A DNA stretch of 64,000 nucleotides from Salinispira pacifica (lineage in GTDB: Bacteria > Spirochaetota > Spirochaetia > DSM-27196 > Salinispiraceae): the NCBI RefSeq assembly GCF_000507245.1, contig NC_023035.1, positions 881,001-945,000 on the forward strand, in the 5' to 3' direction. Under the pieces are notes generated by a model, which was not told where the DNA came from, ran no database searches, and saw nothing but the letters and a program-made list of their open reading frames with translations. This document shows positions 54,520 through 63,727 of the stretch, piece by piece. Position 1 is the first letter of the stretch. Each line of letters opens with the position of its first letter. The position numbers and the translations under genes were made by a program.

Positions 54520-55040
54520 ACATTGCATTGATCTTTGAATTGTCGTGTTTATGATCACCACAAATGGCCAGACGATAAGCGGTTCCAATCGCCGTGCAGG
54601 ATGCCTGGCCGATGTTGATCAACCAAACCGACCTTCCGATTGATTAGGTGTCATGCCGGATGCACAAAGTCTTCCGGGTGCGTTGCACCCGTGGATATAC
54701 AACGGTCTGCCGGCCGGTGAGCTCAGTATCAGCTGAACTCACCGGCGGCCAGGCCGGAGTGCCGGTCAGGTCGCAAGCCCAGCTTGCAGCCCGGCCACGC
54801 ATCAAGGCTGGATAGCGTAGTTGGATGGTAAGGTGGTTGCCGTGCTTAAGCATGAAGAAGCGCAGCTGCATTTCTTTGTGTTGACGGAGTAACAATGAAC
54901 GGAGCTGATCCGTTCCTCTGGTTAAGCTGGTGAATTCCCGCCTGATGAGCGTCGTGCTTGTCAATGTTGCGTATTGCAACGGTTGCCGCAGTGTATCGTG
55001 TCTCCTCCCGTAAGGGCGGAATCGACGTTGCCCGGCAAGA
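54520..55040 (+). ncRNA. hairpin-rich apparent non-coding region upstream of tuf
   Basis: No convincing gene is seen between 54401 and 55190, yet a strong promoter points into it. Stems: CGGGTGC/GCACCCG with a GTT loop at 54675-54691; GCCGGTGAG/CTCACCGGC at 54713-54746 with an inner TCAG/CTGA; GCAAGC/GCTTGC at 54773-54787; and GGCCAG/CTGGCC at 54566-54610. I could not match it to tRNA, tmRNA, RNase P or rRNA by eye. It may be a long leader of the tuf operon or an independent RNA. Confidence 0.4.
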
Positions 55041-55069
55041 TTGACAAAGTATGTCCGCTTCAATAAAAT
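55041..55069 (+). promoter_or_regulatory. strong promoter of tuf and the S10 operon
   Basis: TTGACA (55041-55046) and TAAAAT (55064-55069) are 17 bases apart, about 120 bases before the tuf ATG. The predicted +1 is near 55076. GAGGAGG is the binding site at 55180-55186. Confidence 0.75.
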
Positions 55070-55190
55070 GCCAACTCATTCTATTCATTATAAATGTCTG
55101 TAGCTTTTCATCTGGATACCCCGGTGTAACCAATGGAACAGGTGTAAGCGAGACAAAACTCTTACGTTACGATTCTGTGAGGAGGGCGTA

Positions 55191-56381
55191 ATGGCTAAGG
55201 AAAAGTTCGAAAGAACGAAGCCTCATATTAATGTCGGTACCATTGGCCACGTTGACCACGGTAAAACGACACTGAGTGCTGCCATCACTATGTACAGTGC
55301 AAACAAGTTCGGTGCGAAGGCTCTGAAGTACGAAGAAATTGACAACGCACCCGAGGAAAAGTCTCGTGGTATTACTATCAATACCCGTCACCTCGAGTAC
55401 GAGTCAGATCAGCGTCACTATGCGCACGTAGACTGTCCGGGACACGCCGACTATGTTAAGAACATGATCACCGGTGCTGCTCAGATGGACGGTGCGGTAC
55501 TCGTAGTATCTGCAACCGACGGTCCCATGAGTCAGACCCGGGAGCATATCCTGCTTGCGCGTCAGGTAGGTGTACCCGCACTGATTGTATTCATCAACAA
55601 AACCGACATGGTTGATGATGAAGAGCTGATCGACCTGGTTGAAGAAGAAGTTCGTGAACTTCTCTCTTCCTACGAATTCCCCGGCGATGATATCCCCGTA
55701 ATCCGAGGATCTGCATTCGTTGCCATGGAAAACCCCGACAGTGAAGAAGCAAACAAGCCTATCCAGGAACTCCTGGACACTATGGACAGCTACTTCCCTC
55801 TGCCCGAACGTGCAGTGGACAAGAGTTTCCTCATGCCTATCGAGGACATCTTCTCCATTCAGGGACGTGGTACCGTAGTAACCGGTCGTGTGGAAAGCGG
55901 TATTGTAAAGGTTGGCGAAGAAGTGGAAATCGTGGGTATCCGCGACACCACCAAGACAACCGTTACCGGTGTTGAAATGTTCAACAAGCTTCTGGACGAG
56001 GGTCAGGCTGGAGATAACATCGGTGCTCTGCTCCGCGGTACTGCAAAAGATGCGGTAGAGCGTGGACAGGTGCTTGCAAAGCCCGGCTCAATTACTCCCC
56101 ATGCGAAGTTCAAGGGAACCATTTACTGTCTGAGCAAGGACGAGGGTGGTCGTCACTCTCCCTTCTTTACCGGTTATCGTCCCCAGTTCTATTTCCGGAC
56201 TACTGACATTACCGGTACCGTATCCCTGCCTTCCGGCAAGGAAATGGTGATGCCCGGCGACAACACTGACATTGAAGTTGAACTGATTCACCCCATCGCG
56301 ATGGACACCGGACTCCGGTTTGCAATTCGTGAAGGCGGCCGAACCGTTGCTTCCGGTCAGGTTACTGAAATCGTCGAGTAA
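55191..56381 (+). CDS. tuf: elongation factor Tu
   Basis: 396 residues. GTPase delivering aminoacyl-tRNA to the ribosome. Motifs: [30 protein letters not shown], and [11 protein letters not shown] in the third domain. Codon use (GGT, GTA, AAC) differs visibly from upstream genes, as expected for a highly expressed gene. It has a GAGGAGG site. It starts the ribosomal cluster directly, without rpsL, rpsG or fusA, as known in spirochaetes. Confidence 0.97.
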   Translation: MAKEKFERTKPHINVGTIGHVDHGKTTLSAAITMYSANKFGAKALKYEEIDNAPEEKSRGITINTRHLEYESDQRHYAHVDCPGHADYVKNMITGAAQMDGAVLVVSATDGPMSQTREHILLARQVGVPALIVFINKTDMVDDEELIDLVEEEVRELLSSYEFPGDDIPVIRGSAFVAMENPDSEEANKPIQELLDTMDSYFPLPERAVDKSFLMPIEDIFSIQGRGTVVTGRVESGIVKVGEEVEIVGIRDTTKTTVTGVEMFNKLLDEGQAGDNIGALLRGTAKDAVERGQVLAKPGSITPHAKFKGTIYCLSKDEGGRHSPFFTGYRPQFYFRTTDITGTVSLPSGKEMVMPGDNTDIEVELIHPIAMDTGLRFAIREGGRTVASGQVTEIVE

Positions 56382-56687
56382 TTCCGTATTACCCGGATAT
56401 ATGCCGGTGCCGGACCGTTCTTGGAATGAGTTCGCGCCGGCGGGCTTCCGCCGGTCGGTTATTGAAACGCCGGCGGAATTCCATGGTCTGCCTTCCGGCG
56501 GGCCTCTCCCGTTCCGATTTTGATCGTCAGAATCGGAGCAGGATTCCGGTTTCACCCCGGTTGAAAGACGGGTGAAACGATTTATGCCGCCGAAAACCGG
56601 CGGAAACGACAGATGTGTCGGCCTCAAAGGCCTGATGAGAGCTATTCGGTTTTACCGGAATGTTTCCGGAGAATCGTTGGAGGAACA
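56382..56687 (+). other. tuf-rpsJ intergenic region with palindromes
   Basis: 306 bases with no gene. CCGGCGG/CCGCCGG forms a hairpin with a four-base loop at 56437-56454. CCGGCGG recurs at 56470-56476 and 56495-56501. GTTTCACCC/GGGTGAAAC (nine pairs) spans 56549-56578, and CCGCCG/CGGCGG spans 56587-56603. No T-run follows any of them. They may tune the tuf to ribosomal protein ratio by pausing or processing. Confidence 0.55.
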
Positions 56688-56996
56688 ATGTCTAAGGATA
56701 AGATACGGGTGCGGCTTCGCGGCTTTGATGTCGAACTTATCGACCAGAGCGCGAAATCAATAGTACAGACCGTGCAGAAATCCGGGGCGAAGGTCTCAGG
56801 GCCGATTCCCCTTCCTACACGGATTAACAAATTTACTGTACTTCGTTCGCCCCATGTAAACAAAAAGAGCCGCGAACAGTTTGAAATGCGGACTCATAAG
56901 CGGCTGATCGATATCATCGAGCCCACTTCCAATGTAATGGATGCGCTTATGAAGCTCGAACTGCCCGCGGGTGTTGATGTAGAGATTAAACAGTAG
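56688..56996 (+). CDS. rpsJ: 30S ribosomal protein S10
   Basis: 102 residues. The start [10 protein letters not shown] has a GGAGGAAC site. Typical blocks: [20 protein letters not shown] and [11 protein letters not shown]10 (NusE) binds 16S rRNA and also joins transcription antitermination complexes. A longer frame starts at 56613 but does not match the family. Confidence 0.96.
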   Translation: MSKDKIRVRLRGFDVELIDQSAKSIVQTVQKSGAKVSGPIPLPTRINKFTVLRSPHVNKKSREQFEMRTHKRLIDIIEPTSNVMDALMKLELPAGVDVEIKQ

Positions 56997-57023
56997 AGAC
57001 ATTAAATGTGCGAAGGGGCACGT

Positions 57024-57090
57024 TCCGGCGTTGCCGGATGACGACCCGAGTTCAAAATGTGTAGCTACCTAAGCGGCTTCGGCCGTTTAG
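57024..57090 (+). promoter_or_regulatory. two hairpins in the rpsJ-rplC gap
   Basis: TCCGGC/GCCGGA with a GTT loop at 57024-57038, and a nine-pair stem CTAAGCGGC/GCCGTTTAG closed by a UUCG loop (57069-57090, one G-U pair). No T-run follows, so termination is unlikely. The UUCG hairpin lies about 20 bases before the rplC start and could be a regulatory or processing site. Confidence 0.6.
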
Positions 57091-57109
57091 CAATGGTGAG
57101 AGGAATAAG

Positions 57110-57733
57110 ATGATAGGGCTTATTGGTAAAAAAGTCGGAATGACCCAGGTTTTTGATGAAACCGGCGTGGTTACTCCGGTTACCGTCGTAAAGATTGATC
57201 CCAATGTCGTTGTTGGACATCGGACCGAAGAAAAAGACGGCTATAACGCAGTGCTTTTGGGTGCCGGCGAAATGAAAGAGAGCCGTGTGACCAAGCCGTA
57301 TGCAGGTCAGTTTGCAGAAGATGTCAAGCCCCAGCAGCGCCTGGTTGAGATCCGAGATTTTGAACAGGAATGCAAGATCGGCGACACCTTCGGTGCGGAT
57401 CTTTTTAACGATATTTCTTTTATTGACGTAATCGGCACCTCCAAGGGTAAAGGTACCCAGGGTGTTGTGAAACGTTGGGGTTTCGGTGGCGGTAGAGCCA
57501 CCCACGGTTCAAAGTTCCACCGGGAAAACGGTGCTACCGGTATGGCTGCATGGCCTTCAAAGGTTATCAAAGGACTGAAAATGTCCGGCCGTATGGGTAA
57601 TGAACGGGTTACCGTACAGAATCTGAAAATTGTAAAAGTTGACGCAGAGAAACAGGTTGTGCTCGTTAAGGGTGCAGTTCCTGGCCGGAAGAACGGTACG
57701 CTGATTCTTCAGAAGGCAAAGAAAAAAGGTTAG
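57110..57733 (+). CDS. rplC: 50S ribosomal protein L3
   Basis: 207 residues. The start MIGLIGKKVGMTQVFDE is typical, and the glutamine-containing loop region RATHGSKFHRENGATG lies near residue 130-145. Binds 23S rRNA near the peptidyl transferase centre. A GAGAGG site precedes the ATG, after a 113-base gap that holds two hairpins. Confidence 0.96.
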   Translation: MIGLIGKKVGMTQVFDETGVVTPVTVVKIDPNVVVGHRTEEKDGYNAVLLGAGEMKESRVTKPYAGQFAEDVKPQQRLVEIRDFEQECKIGDTFGADLFNDISFIDVIGTSKGKGTQGVVKRWGFGGGRATHGSKFHRENGATGMAAWPSKVIKGLKMSGRMGNERVTVQNLKIVKVDAEKQVVLVKGAVPGRKNGTLILQKAKKKG

Positions 57734-57742
57734 GAAACGGTT

Positions 57743-58390
57743 ATGGATAAGAAGGTCCTTTCAGTACAGGGAAAAGAAGTCAAAGATATCTCCCTGAATG
57801 ACTCGGTGTTTAACCGGGAAGTGAGTGAAGGTGCTGTCTATCATGCCATCAGAAATGAGCTTGCCAACCTTCGCCAGGGTACCGCTTCTACCAAGACCAG
57901 AAGTGAAGTCCGGGGATCACACCGGAAACTCTGGAAGCAGAAGGGAACCGGCCGGGCCCGTATGGGTACCCGTCAGAGCCCCGTGTGGGTCGGCGGTGGC
58001 GCAGCATTCGGTCCCCGTCCCCGGGATTACAGCTATAAGATGCCCCGGAAGCTGAAGCGGCTTGCTTTTAAATCAATTCTGAGCATGAAGAATCAGAATG
58101 ACAGCCTCATTGTTGTTGAAGATTTTGATGTGGAAAACGGAAAGACCAAAAATCTTGCCGGTATCCTCAGTAATCTTGGAAACGCAGAACGGACAGTCCT
58201 CATTGTGAAAGATGAAGACAAGATGATTAAGCGCGCGGGGAAAAATATCCCCTGGCTTACCACCCTCAGCTATAACAAGCTTCGGGCTCATGATCTGTTC
58301 TACGGAAAAAAAGTTGTTGTGCTGGAAAGCGCGGCCCTGAAGCTGAATGATTTTTACAGCGATGAGCCGGCGAAAGCAGCCGCAAAATAA
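57743..58390 (+). CDS. rplD: 50S ribosomal protein L4
   Basis: 215 residues. Family block: RQGTASTKTRSEVRGSHRK, then GTGRARMGTRQSPVWVGGG, the extended loop of the exit tunnel. L4 in E. coli also represses the S10 operon. It follows rplC by nine bases. Confidence 0.96.
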   Translation: MDKKVLSVQGKEVKDISLNDSVFNREVSEGAVYHAIRNELANLRQGTASTKTRSEVRGSHRKLWKQKGTGRARMGTRQSPVWVGGGAAFGPRPRDYSYKMPRKLKRLAFKSILSMKNQNDSLIVVEDFDVENGKTKNLAGILSNLGNAERTVLIVKDEDKMIKRAGKNIPWLTTLSYNKLRAHDLFYGKKVVVLESAALKLNDFYSDEPAKAAAK

Positions 58391-58400
58391 GGGGAGATAG

Positions 58401-58685
58401 ATGAGAGCCGATGAAGTAATTCTTGAGCCCCTGCTGACGGAAAAGAGCAACGGTCTGCGTGAGCAGAACAAGTACAGTTTCGTTGTCAGCCCCCGGGCGA
58501 ACAAGATTGAAGTTATGAAGGCAGTTGAGGCCCTTTTTGATGTGAAGCCCCAGGGCTGTAACATCGTGAGTGTAAAGGGTAAGCCCCGGCGGGTTCGCTT
58601 TGCCGTTGGTAAAACTGCGAGTTGGAAAAAGGCGGTTGTGACTCTGAAAGCCGGAGACACAATATCCATTTTTGAAGGTGCCTAA
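58401..58685 (+). CDS. rplW: 50S ribosomal protein L23
   Basis: 94 residues. LLTEKSNGLREQNKYSFVV and ANKIEVMKAVEALFDVK are family blocks. L23 sits at the exit of the tunnel and docks SRP and trigger factor. GGGGAGA site before the ATG. Confidence 0.95.
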   Translation: MRADEVILEPLLTEKSNGLREQNKYSFVVSPRANKIEVMKAVEALFDVKPQGCNIVSVKGKPRRVRFAVGKTASWKKAVVTLKAGDTISIFEGA

Positions 58686-58701
58686 AACGTAGGAAGATAT
58701 T

Positions 58702-59526
58702 ATGGGAACTAAGAACTATAACCCGACAACCCCTGGACTTCGCGGCACCACCGGACTGACCTATGAGGAAATCACCAAGGGTCGACCCGAGAAAGGTCTT
58801 ACCAAAGGTAAGAACGGCAAAGCCGGTCGGAACTCCGCTGGACGGATCTCCATACGCCGAAGAGGCGGTGGTCACAAGCGGAAGTACCGAGTTATCGACT
58901 TTGCCCGGGATAAGCACGGTGTGCCCGGTGTTGTTGCCGCAATAGAGTACGACCCCAACCGCAGTGCAAATATCGCACTGGTTCAGTATCGGGACGGAGA
59001 CAAGAGGTACATTCTTGCTCCCCGGGGTGTAAGTGTTGGTCATGAGATTTTGAGCGGTGAAGGTGCCGCGCCCAAAGTGGGTAACGCACTTCCTCTGGAA
59101 AATATTCCGGTGGGTACCACTGTTCATAATGTTGAACTGGAGCTTGGCCGCGGCGGTCAGCTGGTTCGTGCTGCTGGAGCTTCCGCAATCATCGTTGCAA
59201 AGGACAAGGATTACGTTACCGTAAAACTTCCTTCAGGCGAAATGCGGATGGTGTTTAAGAAGTGCTTTGCGACCGTAGGAACTGTGGGCAATATTGACCA
59301 CATGAATGTAAGTCTGGGTAAAGCCGGACGTTCAAGATGGCTCGGTCGCCGTCCCAAGGTTCGCGGTGTTGTTATGAACCCCGTAGATCACCCCCATGGT
59401 GGTGGTGAAGGCCGGACCTCCGGTGGACGTCATCCTGTTTCTCCCTGGGGTATGCCAACCAAAGGGTATAAAACACGGAAGAAACGTAAGACTTCTAGCC
59501 GGTTTATTGTGAAGAGACGCAAGTAG
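58702..59526 (+). CDS. rplB: 50S ribosomal protein L2
   Basis: 274 residues. Includes [20 protein letters not shown] and the conserved [19 protein letters not shown] loop that contacts the peptidyl transferase centre. A largest-class primary 23S binder. It follows rplW by 16 bases. Confidence 0.97.
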   Translation: MGTKNYNPTTPGLRGTTGLTYEEITKGRPEKGLTKGKNGKAGRNSAGRISIRRRGGGHKRKYRVIDFARDKHGVPGVVAAIEYDPNRSANIALVQYRDGDKRYILAPRGVSVGHEILSGEGAAPKVGNALPLENIPVGTTVHNVELELGRGGQLVRAAGASAIIVAKDKDYVTVKLPSGEMRMVFKKCFATVGTVGNIDHMNVSLGKAGRSRWLGRRPKVRGVVMNPVDHPHGGGEGRTSGGRHPVSPWGMPTKGYKTRKKRKTSSRFIVKRRK

Positions 59527-59536
59527 GAGATTCGAC

Positions 59537-59821
59537 GTGTCAAGATCAATTAAAAAGGGTCCTTTTGTCGCAAAGAGCCTCTATAAAAAAGTGAATGAGA
59601 TGGCGAAAGGTGAGGGCGGAAAGAAGATGATTAAGACATTTTCCCGTTCATCAACCATCATCCCTGACATGGTCGGGATGACCATCTCTGTGTATAACGG
59701 AAAGACCTGGGTTCCGGTTTATGTGACCGAAAACCTTGTCGGTCATAAGCTCGGTGAGTTTGCGCCCACCAGACTGTTTCGGGGTCATGCCGGATCAGAT
59801 GCGAAAGCTGGTAAGCGCTAG
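59537..59821 (+). CDS. rpsS: 30S ribosomal protein S19
   Basis: 94 residues with the family end [19 protein letters not shown] start. In the 30S head with S13. Ten-base gap after rplB. Confidence 0.95.
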   Translation: MSRSIKKGPFVAKSLYKKVNEMAKGEGGKKMIKTFSRSSTIIPDMVGMTISVYNGKTWVPVYVTENLVGHKLGEFAPTRLFRGHAGSDAKAGKR

Positions 59822-59838
59822 GAAGAGGAAGAAAAATA

Positions 59839-60201
59839 ATGGCAGAGAAACGTGGATATAAAGCACACGCCCGTTATGTTCTGATCTCCCCAACAAAGGT
59901 GCGCCGGGTAGCAGACAATGTACGCCGGAAGAGCTATCCCGAAGCTATCGCCATTCTGGAAAACCTGCCCCACAAGGGTGCGAAGATTCTGCAGAAGGTT
60001 ATTCAGAGTGCGGCGGCAAATGCACTGTATCAGAACAAGCAGCTTGATGAAGACATGCTTTTCATCAGTGAGTTGATGGTAAATGAAGGTCCCCGGATGA
60101 AGCGCTTGTGGAGACGGGGTCGCGGTCGGGCTGATGTTCTCTTGAAGAGAATGAGTCATGTGACTGCGGTAGTGGATGAAGTAAATAAGGCGGGAGTGTA
60201 A
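59839..60201 (+). CDS. rplV: 50S ribosomal protein L22
   Basis: 120 residues. Conserved [19 protein letters not shown] and the C-terminal tunnel loop [19 protein letters not shown]. Lines the exit tunnel near macrolide contacts. GAGGAAG site. Confidence 0.95.
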   Translation: MAEKRGYKAHARYVLISPTKVRRVADNVRRKSYPEAIAILENLPHKGAKILQKVIQSAAANALYQNKQLDEDMLFISELMVNEGPRMKRLWRRGRGRADVLLKRMSHVTAVVDEVNKAGV

Positions 60202-60202
60202 C

Positions 60203-60904
60203 GTGGGACAGAAAGTAAATCCGATCGGTCTGCGTCTTGGTATTAACAAAACCTGGAGTTCCAAATGGTATGTGGATCCCAGGGATTATGCGGATACTCT
60301 TCATGAGGATCTGAAACTCAGGAAAGCTCTGAAAGAGCTGCCTGAAACCAGGAACGCCGACATTGCTGAAGTGGAGATTGTACGTCATCCCCAGAGGATC
60401 ACGCTGGTAATTCATACCTCCCGGCCCGGTGTAATCATCGGAACCAAGGGTGCCACCATTGAAAAAATCGGTGCATCTTTGCAGAAGATTACCGGGAAAA
60501 AGATCCAGCTGAAAATTAAAGAGATTAAAAAGCCTGAGACGGACGCTCAGATCATTGCATTGGATGTGGCGAGAAAGCTGAAGGGTCGTTCATCCTTCCG
60601 CCGCACACTGAAAATGACTGCTGCACAGGCCATGAAGGGCGGAGCACAGGGTGTGAAAATCCTGATTTCCGGCCGGCTTGGCGGTGCCGAAATGAGCCGT
60701 AACGAGGTGATCAAGCAGGGAAGAATTCCTCTGCATACCCTCCGGGCGAATATCAACTATGGTTTCGCGGAAGCCCACACAACCTTCGGTATCATCGGGG
60801 TGAAGGTGTGGATCTTCAAAGGTGAAGTACTGAAGCGCGAGGCGAAAGAAGATGCCGGTGCTCTGGTTCGTAAGAAAAGAGAGCCCCGGGAAGGGAGAAA
60901 GTAA
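60203..60904 (+). CDS. rpsC: 30S ribosomal protein S3
   Basis: 233 residues. KH domain around [17 protein letters not shown] and the C-terminal [12 protein letters not shown]. Binds mRNA at the entry site. GTG start directly after the rplV stop. Overlaps rplP by one base. Confidence 0.95.
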   Translation: MGQKVNPIGLRLGINKTWSSKWYVDPRDYADTLHEDLKLRKALKELPETRNADIAEVEIVRHPQRITLVIHTSRPGVIIGTKGATIEKIGASLQKITGKKIQLKIKEIKKPETDAQIIALDVARKLKGRSSFRRTLKMTAAQAMKGGAQGVKILISGRLGGAEMSRNEVIKQGRIPLHTLRANINYGFAEAHTTFGIIGVKVWIFKGEVLKREAKEDAGALVRKKREPREGRK

Positions 60905-61329
60905 TGCTGAGTCCGAAAAGACTGAAATATCGTAAACAGCAGCGTAACGTGAAAAACTCCCTTCTGGGAAAAGCCCAGCGGGGAAACACCATTGCTTTCG
61001 GTGAATACGCTCTTGTTGCCCTGGGCAACAAATGGGTGACCAATCGTCAGATTGAAGCTGCACGTATTGCCATGACCCGTCATATCAAGCGTGGCGGTAA
61101 AGTATGGATACGGCTGTTTCCCGATGTTCCCTATACCCGGAAGCCCGCAGAAACCCGAATGGGTAGCGGTAAGGGAAGTCCTGACGCATGGGTGGCTGTT
61201 GTGAAACCCGGCACGGTAATGTTTGAAATCGCCGGTGTAAGTAAAGAGTTGGCTTCAGAAGCTATGAGACGCGCTGCGTCCAAGCTTCCGATTAAGTGCA
61301 AGTTTGTGGTTCGGGAAGATCTGGAGTAG
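60904..61329 (+). CDS. rplP: 50S ribosomal protein L16
   Basis: 141 residues. [14 protein letters not shown] start, and [19 protein letters not shown] near residues 80-100. Needed for tRNA positioning in the A site. ATG overlaps the rpsC stop by one base. Confidence 0.95.
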   Translation: MLSPKRLKYRKQQRNVKNSLLGKAQRGNTIAFGEYALVALGNKWVTNRQIEAARIAMTRHIKRGGKVWIRLFPDVPYTRKPAETRMGSGKGSPDAWVAVVKPGTVMFEIAGVSKELASEAMRRAASKLPIKCKFVVREDLE

Positions 61330-61333
61330 AAGT

Positions 61334-61534
61334 ATGAAAAATTCATTTAAAGATCTGACCTTTGATGAACTGGTGCAGAAGCGGGAAGAGCTGAAGACCA
61401 AAATTATGGATGTTCGTTTCAAGTCTGTGGTTGGTCATGTGGATAATCCTCTGGAGAAAAGAAATCTCCGACGCCAGATTTCCCGGCTGAACAGTCTTAT
61501 CTACAACCACCCCGATGTTACCGGTGACGAGTAG
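61334..61534 (+). CDS. rpmC: 50S ribosomal protein L29
   Basis: 66 residues. Helical [20 protein letters not shown] and [11 protein letters not shown] are typical. GGAG near the rplP stop serves as the site. The longer frame from 61304 lies within rplP. Confidence 0.92.
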   Translation: MKNSFKDLTFDELVQKREELKTKIMDVRFKSVVGHVDNPLEKRNLRRQISRLNSLIYNHPDVTGDE

Positions 61535-61559
61535 ATCAGGGAAGTTGAGGAGAAAAGCT

Positions 61560-61826
61560 GTGGAAAATACAAAGGTTAAGAGAAACCGTCGTTCCTACAC
61601 CGGTGTGGTGGTAAGCGACAAAATGGACAAGACTGTGGTTATTCGGGTGACAACCAAAAGAACCCACAATCTGTATAAGAAATATGTGACTTGGTCCAAG
61701 AAGCTGAAGGTTCATGATGAGGCTAACGATGCGAACACGGGAGATACCATCCGTGTTGAAGAGTGCCGACCCATCAGCAAGAACAAGACCTGGCGCATGG
61801 TTGAAATTGTAGAACGGGCTCGCTAG
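61560..61826 (+). CDS. rpsQ: 30S ribosomal protein S17
   Basis: 88 residues from a GTG at 61560 with a GAGGAG site; the frame opens earlier at 61515 inside rpmC. Blocks: [18 protein letters not shown] and [18 protein letters not shown]. Primary 16S binder. Confidence 0.93.
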   Translation: MENTKVKRNRRSYTGVVVSDKMDKTVVIRVTTKRTHNLYKKYVTWSKKLKVHDEANDANTGDTIRVEECRPISKNKTWRMVEIVERAR

Positions 61827-61858
61827 GCCATACTGCGAAGGTTGTAAAGGGTAAACGT

Positions 61859-62227
61859 ATGATTCAGATGCAAACATATTTAACAGTCGCAGATAACAGT
61901 GGTGCCAAGCGGGTACAGTGTATCAAGGTGCTTGGCGGCAGCAAAAGAAAAACTGCTGGTATTGGCGACATCGTTGTAGTAAGCGTAAAAGACGCCCTCC
62001 CCAATGCGCCCCTGAAAAAGGGAAAGGTTGAAAAGGCGGTAATTGTACGAACCAAGTCATCCTACCGACGGCAGGATGGAACATATATCCGGTTCGATGA
62101 GAATGCCTGCGTGATTATCGACGCAAACCACAATCCCAAGGGTAAGCGCATTTTCGGGCCTGTTGCCCGGGAGCTTCGTGATAGAGACTTCATGAAGATT
62201 GTGTCTCTTGCACCGGAAGTATTGTAA
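61859..62227 (+). CDS. rplN: 50S ribosomal protein L14
   Basis: 122 residues. [19 protein letters not shown] start and [20 protein letters not shown]. At the intersubunit face. Weak purine site before the ATG. Confidence 0.95.
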   Translation: MIQMQTYLTVADNSGAKRVQCIKVLGGSKRKTAGIGDIVVVSVKDALPNAPLKKGKVEKAVIVRTKSSYRRQDGTYIRFDENACVIIDANHNPKGKRIFGPVARELRDRDFMKIVSLAPEVL

Positions 62228-62244
62228 GGATACGGGAGAACGCA

Positions 62245-62562
62245 ATGAACACGTATACAACAAAGATTAAGAAGAATGACCAGGTAATGGTTGTTGCGGG
62301 AAGAGAAAAGGGCAAGACCGGCCGTGTACTCCGGATCGATCTGAAGAACGGAAGAATCCTGATCGAAGGCGTGAACATGGTGAAAAAGGCTGTTCGCAAG
62401 AAAAGCCAGAACGACCGCGGAGGCATCATGGAGGTGGAAGCACCTCTGCATATCTCCAATGTTCAGCTGGTGGGAAAGAACGGTAAGCCCGCGCGGGCCG
62501 GCTTTAAGCTCGACGGCGATAAGAAGGTTCGCGTTAACGCGAAAACAGGAGAGGCTCTGTAA
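62245..62562 (+). CDS. rplX: 50S ribosomal protein L24
   Basis: 105 residues. KOW motif in [19 protein letters not shown]. An early assembly protein of the large subunit. Overlaps rplE by one base (TAATG). Confidence 0.95.
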   Translation: MNTYTTKIKKNDQVMVVAGREKGKTGRVLRIDLKNGRILIEGVNMVKKAVRKKSQNDRGGIMEVEAPLHISNVQLVGKNGKPARAGFKLDGDKKVRVNAKTGEAL

Positions 62563-63113
62563 TGGCAAGTGCTGTACCTACATTAAAAGCTCTCTACACC
62601 GATAAGGTGCGAAAAGAGCTTCAGGATGAGTTTGGATACAAAAGCTCCATGCAGCTTCCCCGTATTGAAAAAGTTATTGTCAGCATGGGTGTCGGCGATG
62701 CTATCTCCAACAAAAAACTGTTGGACGTAGCGGTAAACGAGTTGACCCAGATTGCCGGACAGCGGGCCGTAAAGACCCGGGCCAAGAAGTCAATCTCTAA
62801 CTTTAAGCTTCGGGAAGGCATGGAAGTGGGTGCGAAGGTCACGCTCCGTGGAAACAGAATGTATGAATTCATGGATCGTCTGATCAATATCGCCCTCCCC
62901 CGGGTAAAAGACTTTCGGGGTGTGAATCCGAATGCGTTTGACGGTCATGGAAACTATTCGCTGGGTGTAACCGAACAGATCATATTTCCGGAAATTGTAT
63001 ATGACCGGATTGAACGGATCAGCGGGTTGAACATCGCGATTGTTACGACTGCCAAGACCGATGTCGAGGCGAAAAGCCTGCTTGGCAAGCTCGGAATGCC
63101 GTTCAGGAAATAG
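62562..63113 (+). CDS. rplE: 50S ribosomal protein L5
   Basis: 183 residues. [15 protein letters not shown] and [18 protein letters not shown] are typical. Binds 5S rRNA in the central protuberance. Confidence 0.95.
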   Translation: MASAVPTLKALYTDKVRKELQDEFGYKSSMQLPRIEKVIVSMGVGDAISNKKLLDVAVNELTQIAGQRAVKTRAKKSISNFKLREGMEVGAKVTLRGNRMYEFMDRLINIALPRVKDFRGVNPNAFDGHGNYSLGVTEQIIFPEIVYDRIERISGLNIAIVTTAKTDVEAKSLLGKLGMPFRK

Positions 63114-63121
63114 GGGGAGAC

Positions 63122-63307
63122 ATGGCGAAGAAATCAATGATAAACAAAGCGCAGCGCAAACCCAAATATATGACCAGAAGGGTTAATCGCTGTAAGGTCT
63201 GTGGACGTCCCCGGGGTTATATGAGGAAGTTCCAGATGTGTCGTGTGTGTTTCCGGAAGTATGCCAGTGAAGGCCTGATTCCCGGTGTAACAAAGTCCAG
63301 CTGGTAA
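63122..63307 (+). CDS. rpsN: 30S ribosomal protein S14, zinc-binding type
   Basis: 61 residues. CKVC and CRVC form a zinc site, marking the short zinc-binding class rather than the longer zinc-free paralogue. GGGGGAGAC site. Confidence 0.95.
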   Translation: MAKKSMINKAQRKPKYMTRRVNRCKVCGRPRGYMRKFQMCRVCFRKYASEGLIPGVTKSSW

Positions 63308-63318
63308 GGGAGTTAAGA

Positions 63319-63717
63319 ATGAGTATTAGCGATCCTGTAGCAGATATGCTCACAAAAATCCGGAATGCCTCCATGGCAAGTTTTGAGAAGGTTGATGTGA
63401 CTCCCTCAAAGCTCAAACTGGAAATTGTGAAGATATTGAAGAACGAAGGCTACGTGAAGAACTTCAAGAAAGTGACCAAGGATGGCATCGATGTCATCAG
63501 GGTTTTCCTGAAGTATGATGAAAATGATAAGCCGATTATTCACGGCCTTCAGAAAATTTCGAAGCCCGGACGTCGGGTGTATTCGGGGTATAAAGAACTG
63601 CCCCGGATTCTGAATGGTTATGGTACCCTGATCGTTTCCACTTCCACCGGTGTAACAACCGGACGCAAGGCGAGTGAGAAAAAGGTCGGGGGAGAACTGA
63701 TCTGTTCAATCTGGTAA
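63319..63717 (+). CDS. rpsH: 30S ribosomal protein S8
   Basis: 132 residues. [17 protein letters not shown] start and the C-terminal GGELICSIW. Central 16S binder; regulates the spc operon in E. coli. Confidence 0.95.
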   Translation: MSISDPVADMLTKIRNASMASFEKVDVTPSKLKLEIVKILKNEGYVKNFKKVTKDGIDVIRVFLKYDENDKPIIHGLQKISKPGRRVYSGYKELPRILNGYGTLIVSTSTGVTTGRKASEKKVGGELICSIW

Positions 63718-63727
63718 GGGGTAATAC

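Noticed and set aside
54560-54900. tRNA-like pieces (GCGGTTCCAATCGC; AGCGTAGTTGGATGGTA) upstream of tuf
   Set aside because: No cloverleaf with acceptor stem, anticodon arm and T-arm in the right order and spacing could be made on either strand.
54644-55133. Two minus-strand open frames (139 and 95 codons) upstream of tuf
   Set aside because: They overlap in different frames, have no ribosome-binding site and an atypical Arg/Leu/Thr-rich composition, and match nothing I know. The region reads better as untranslated RNA.
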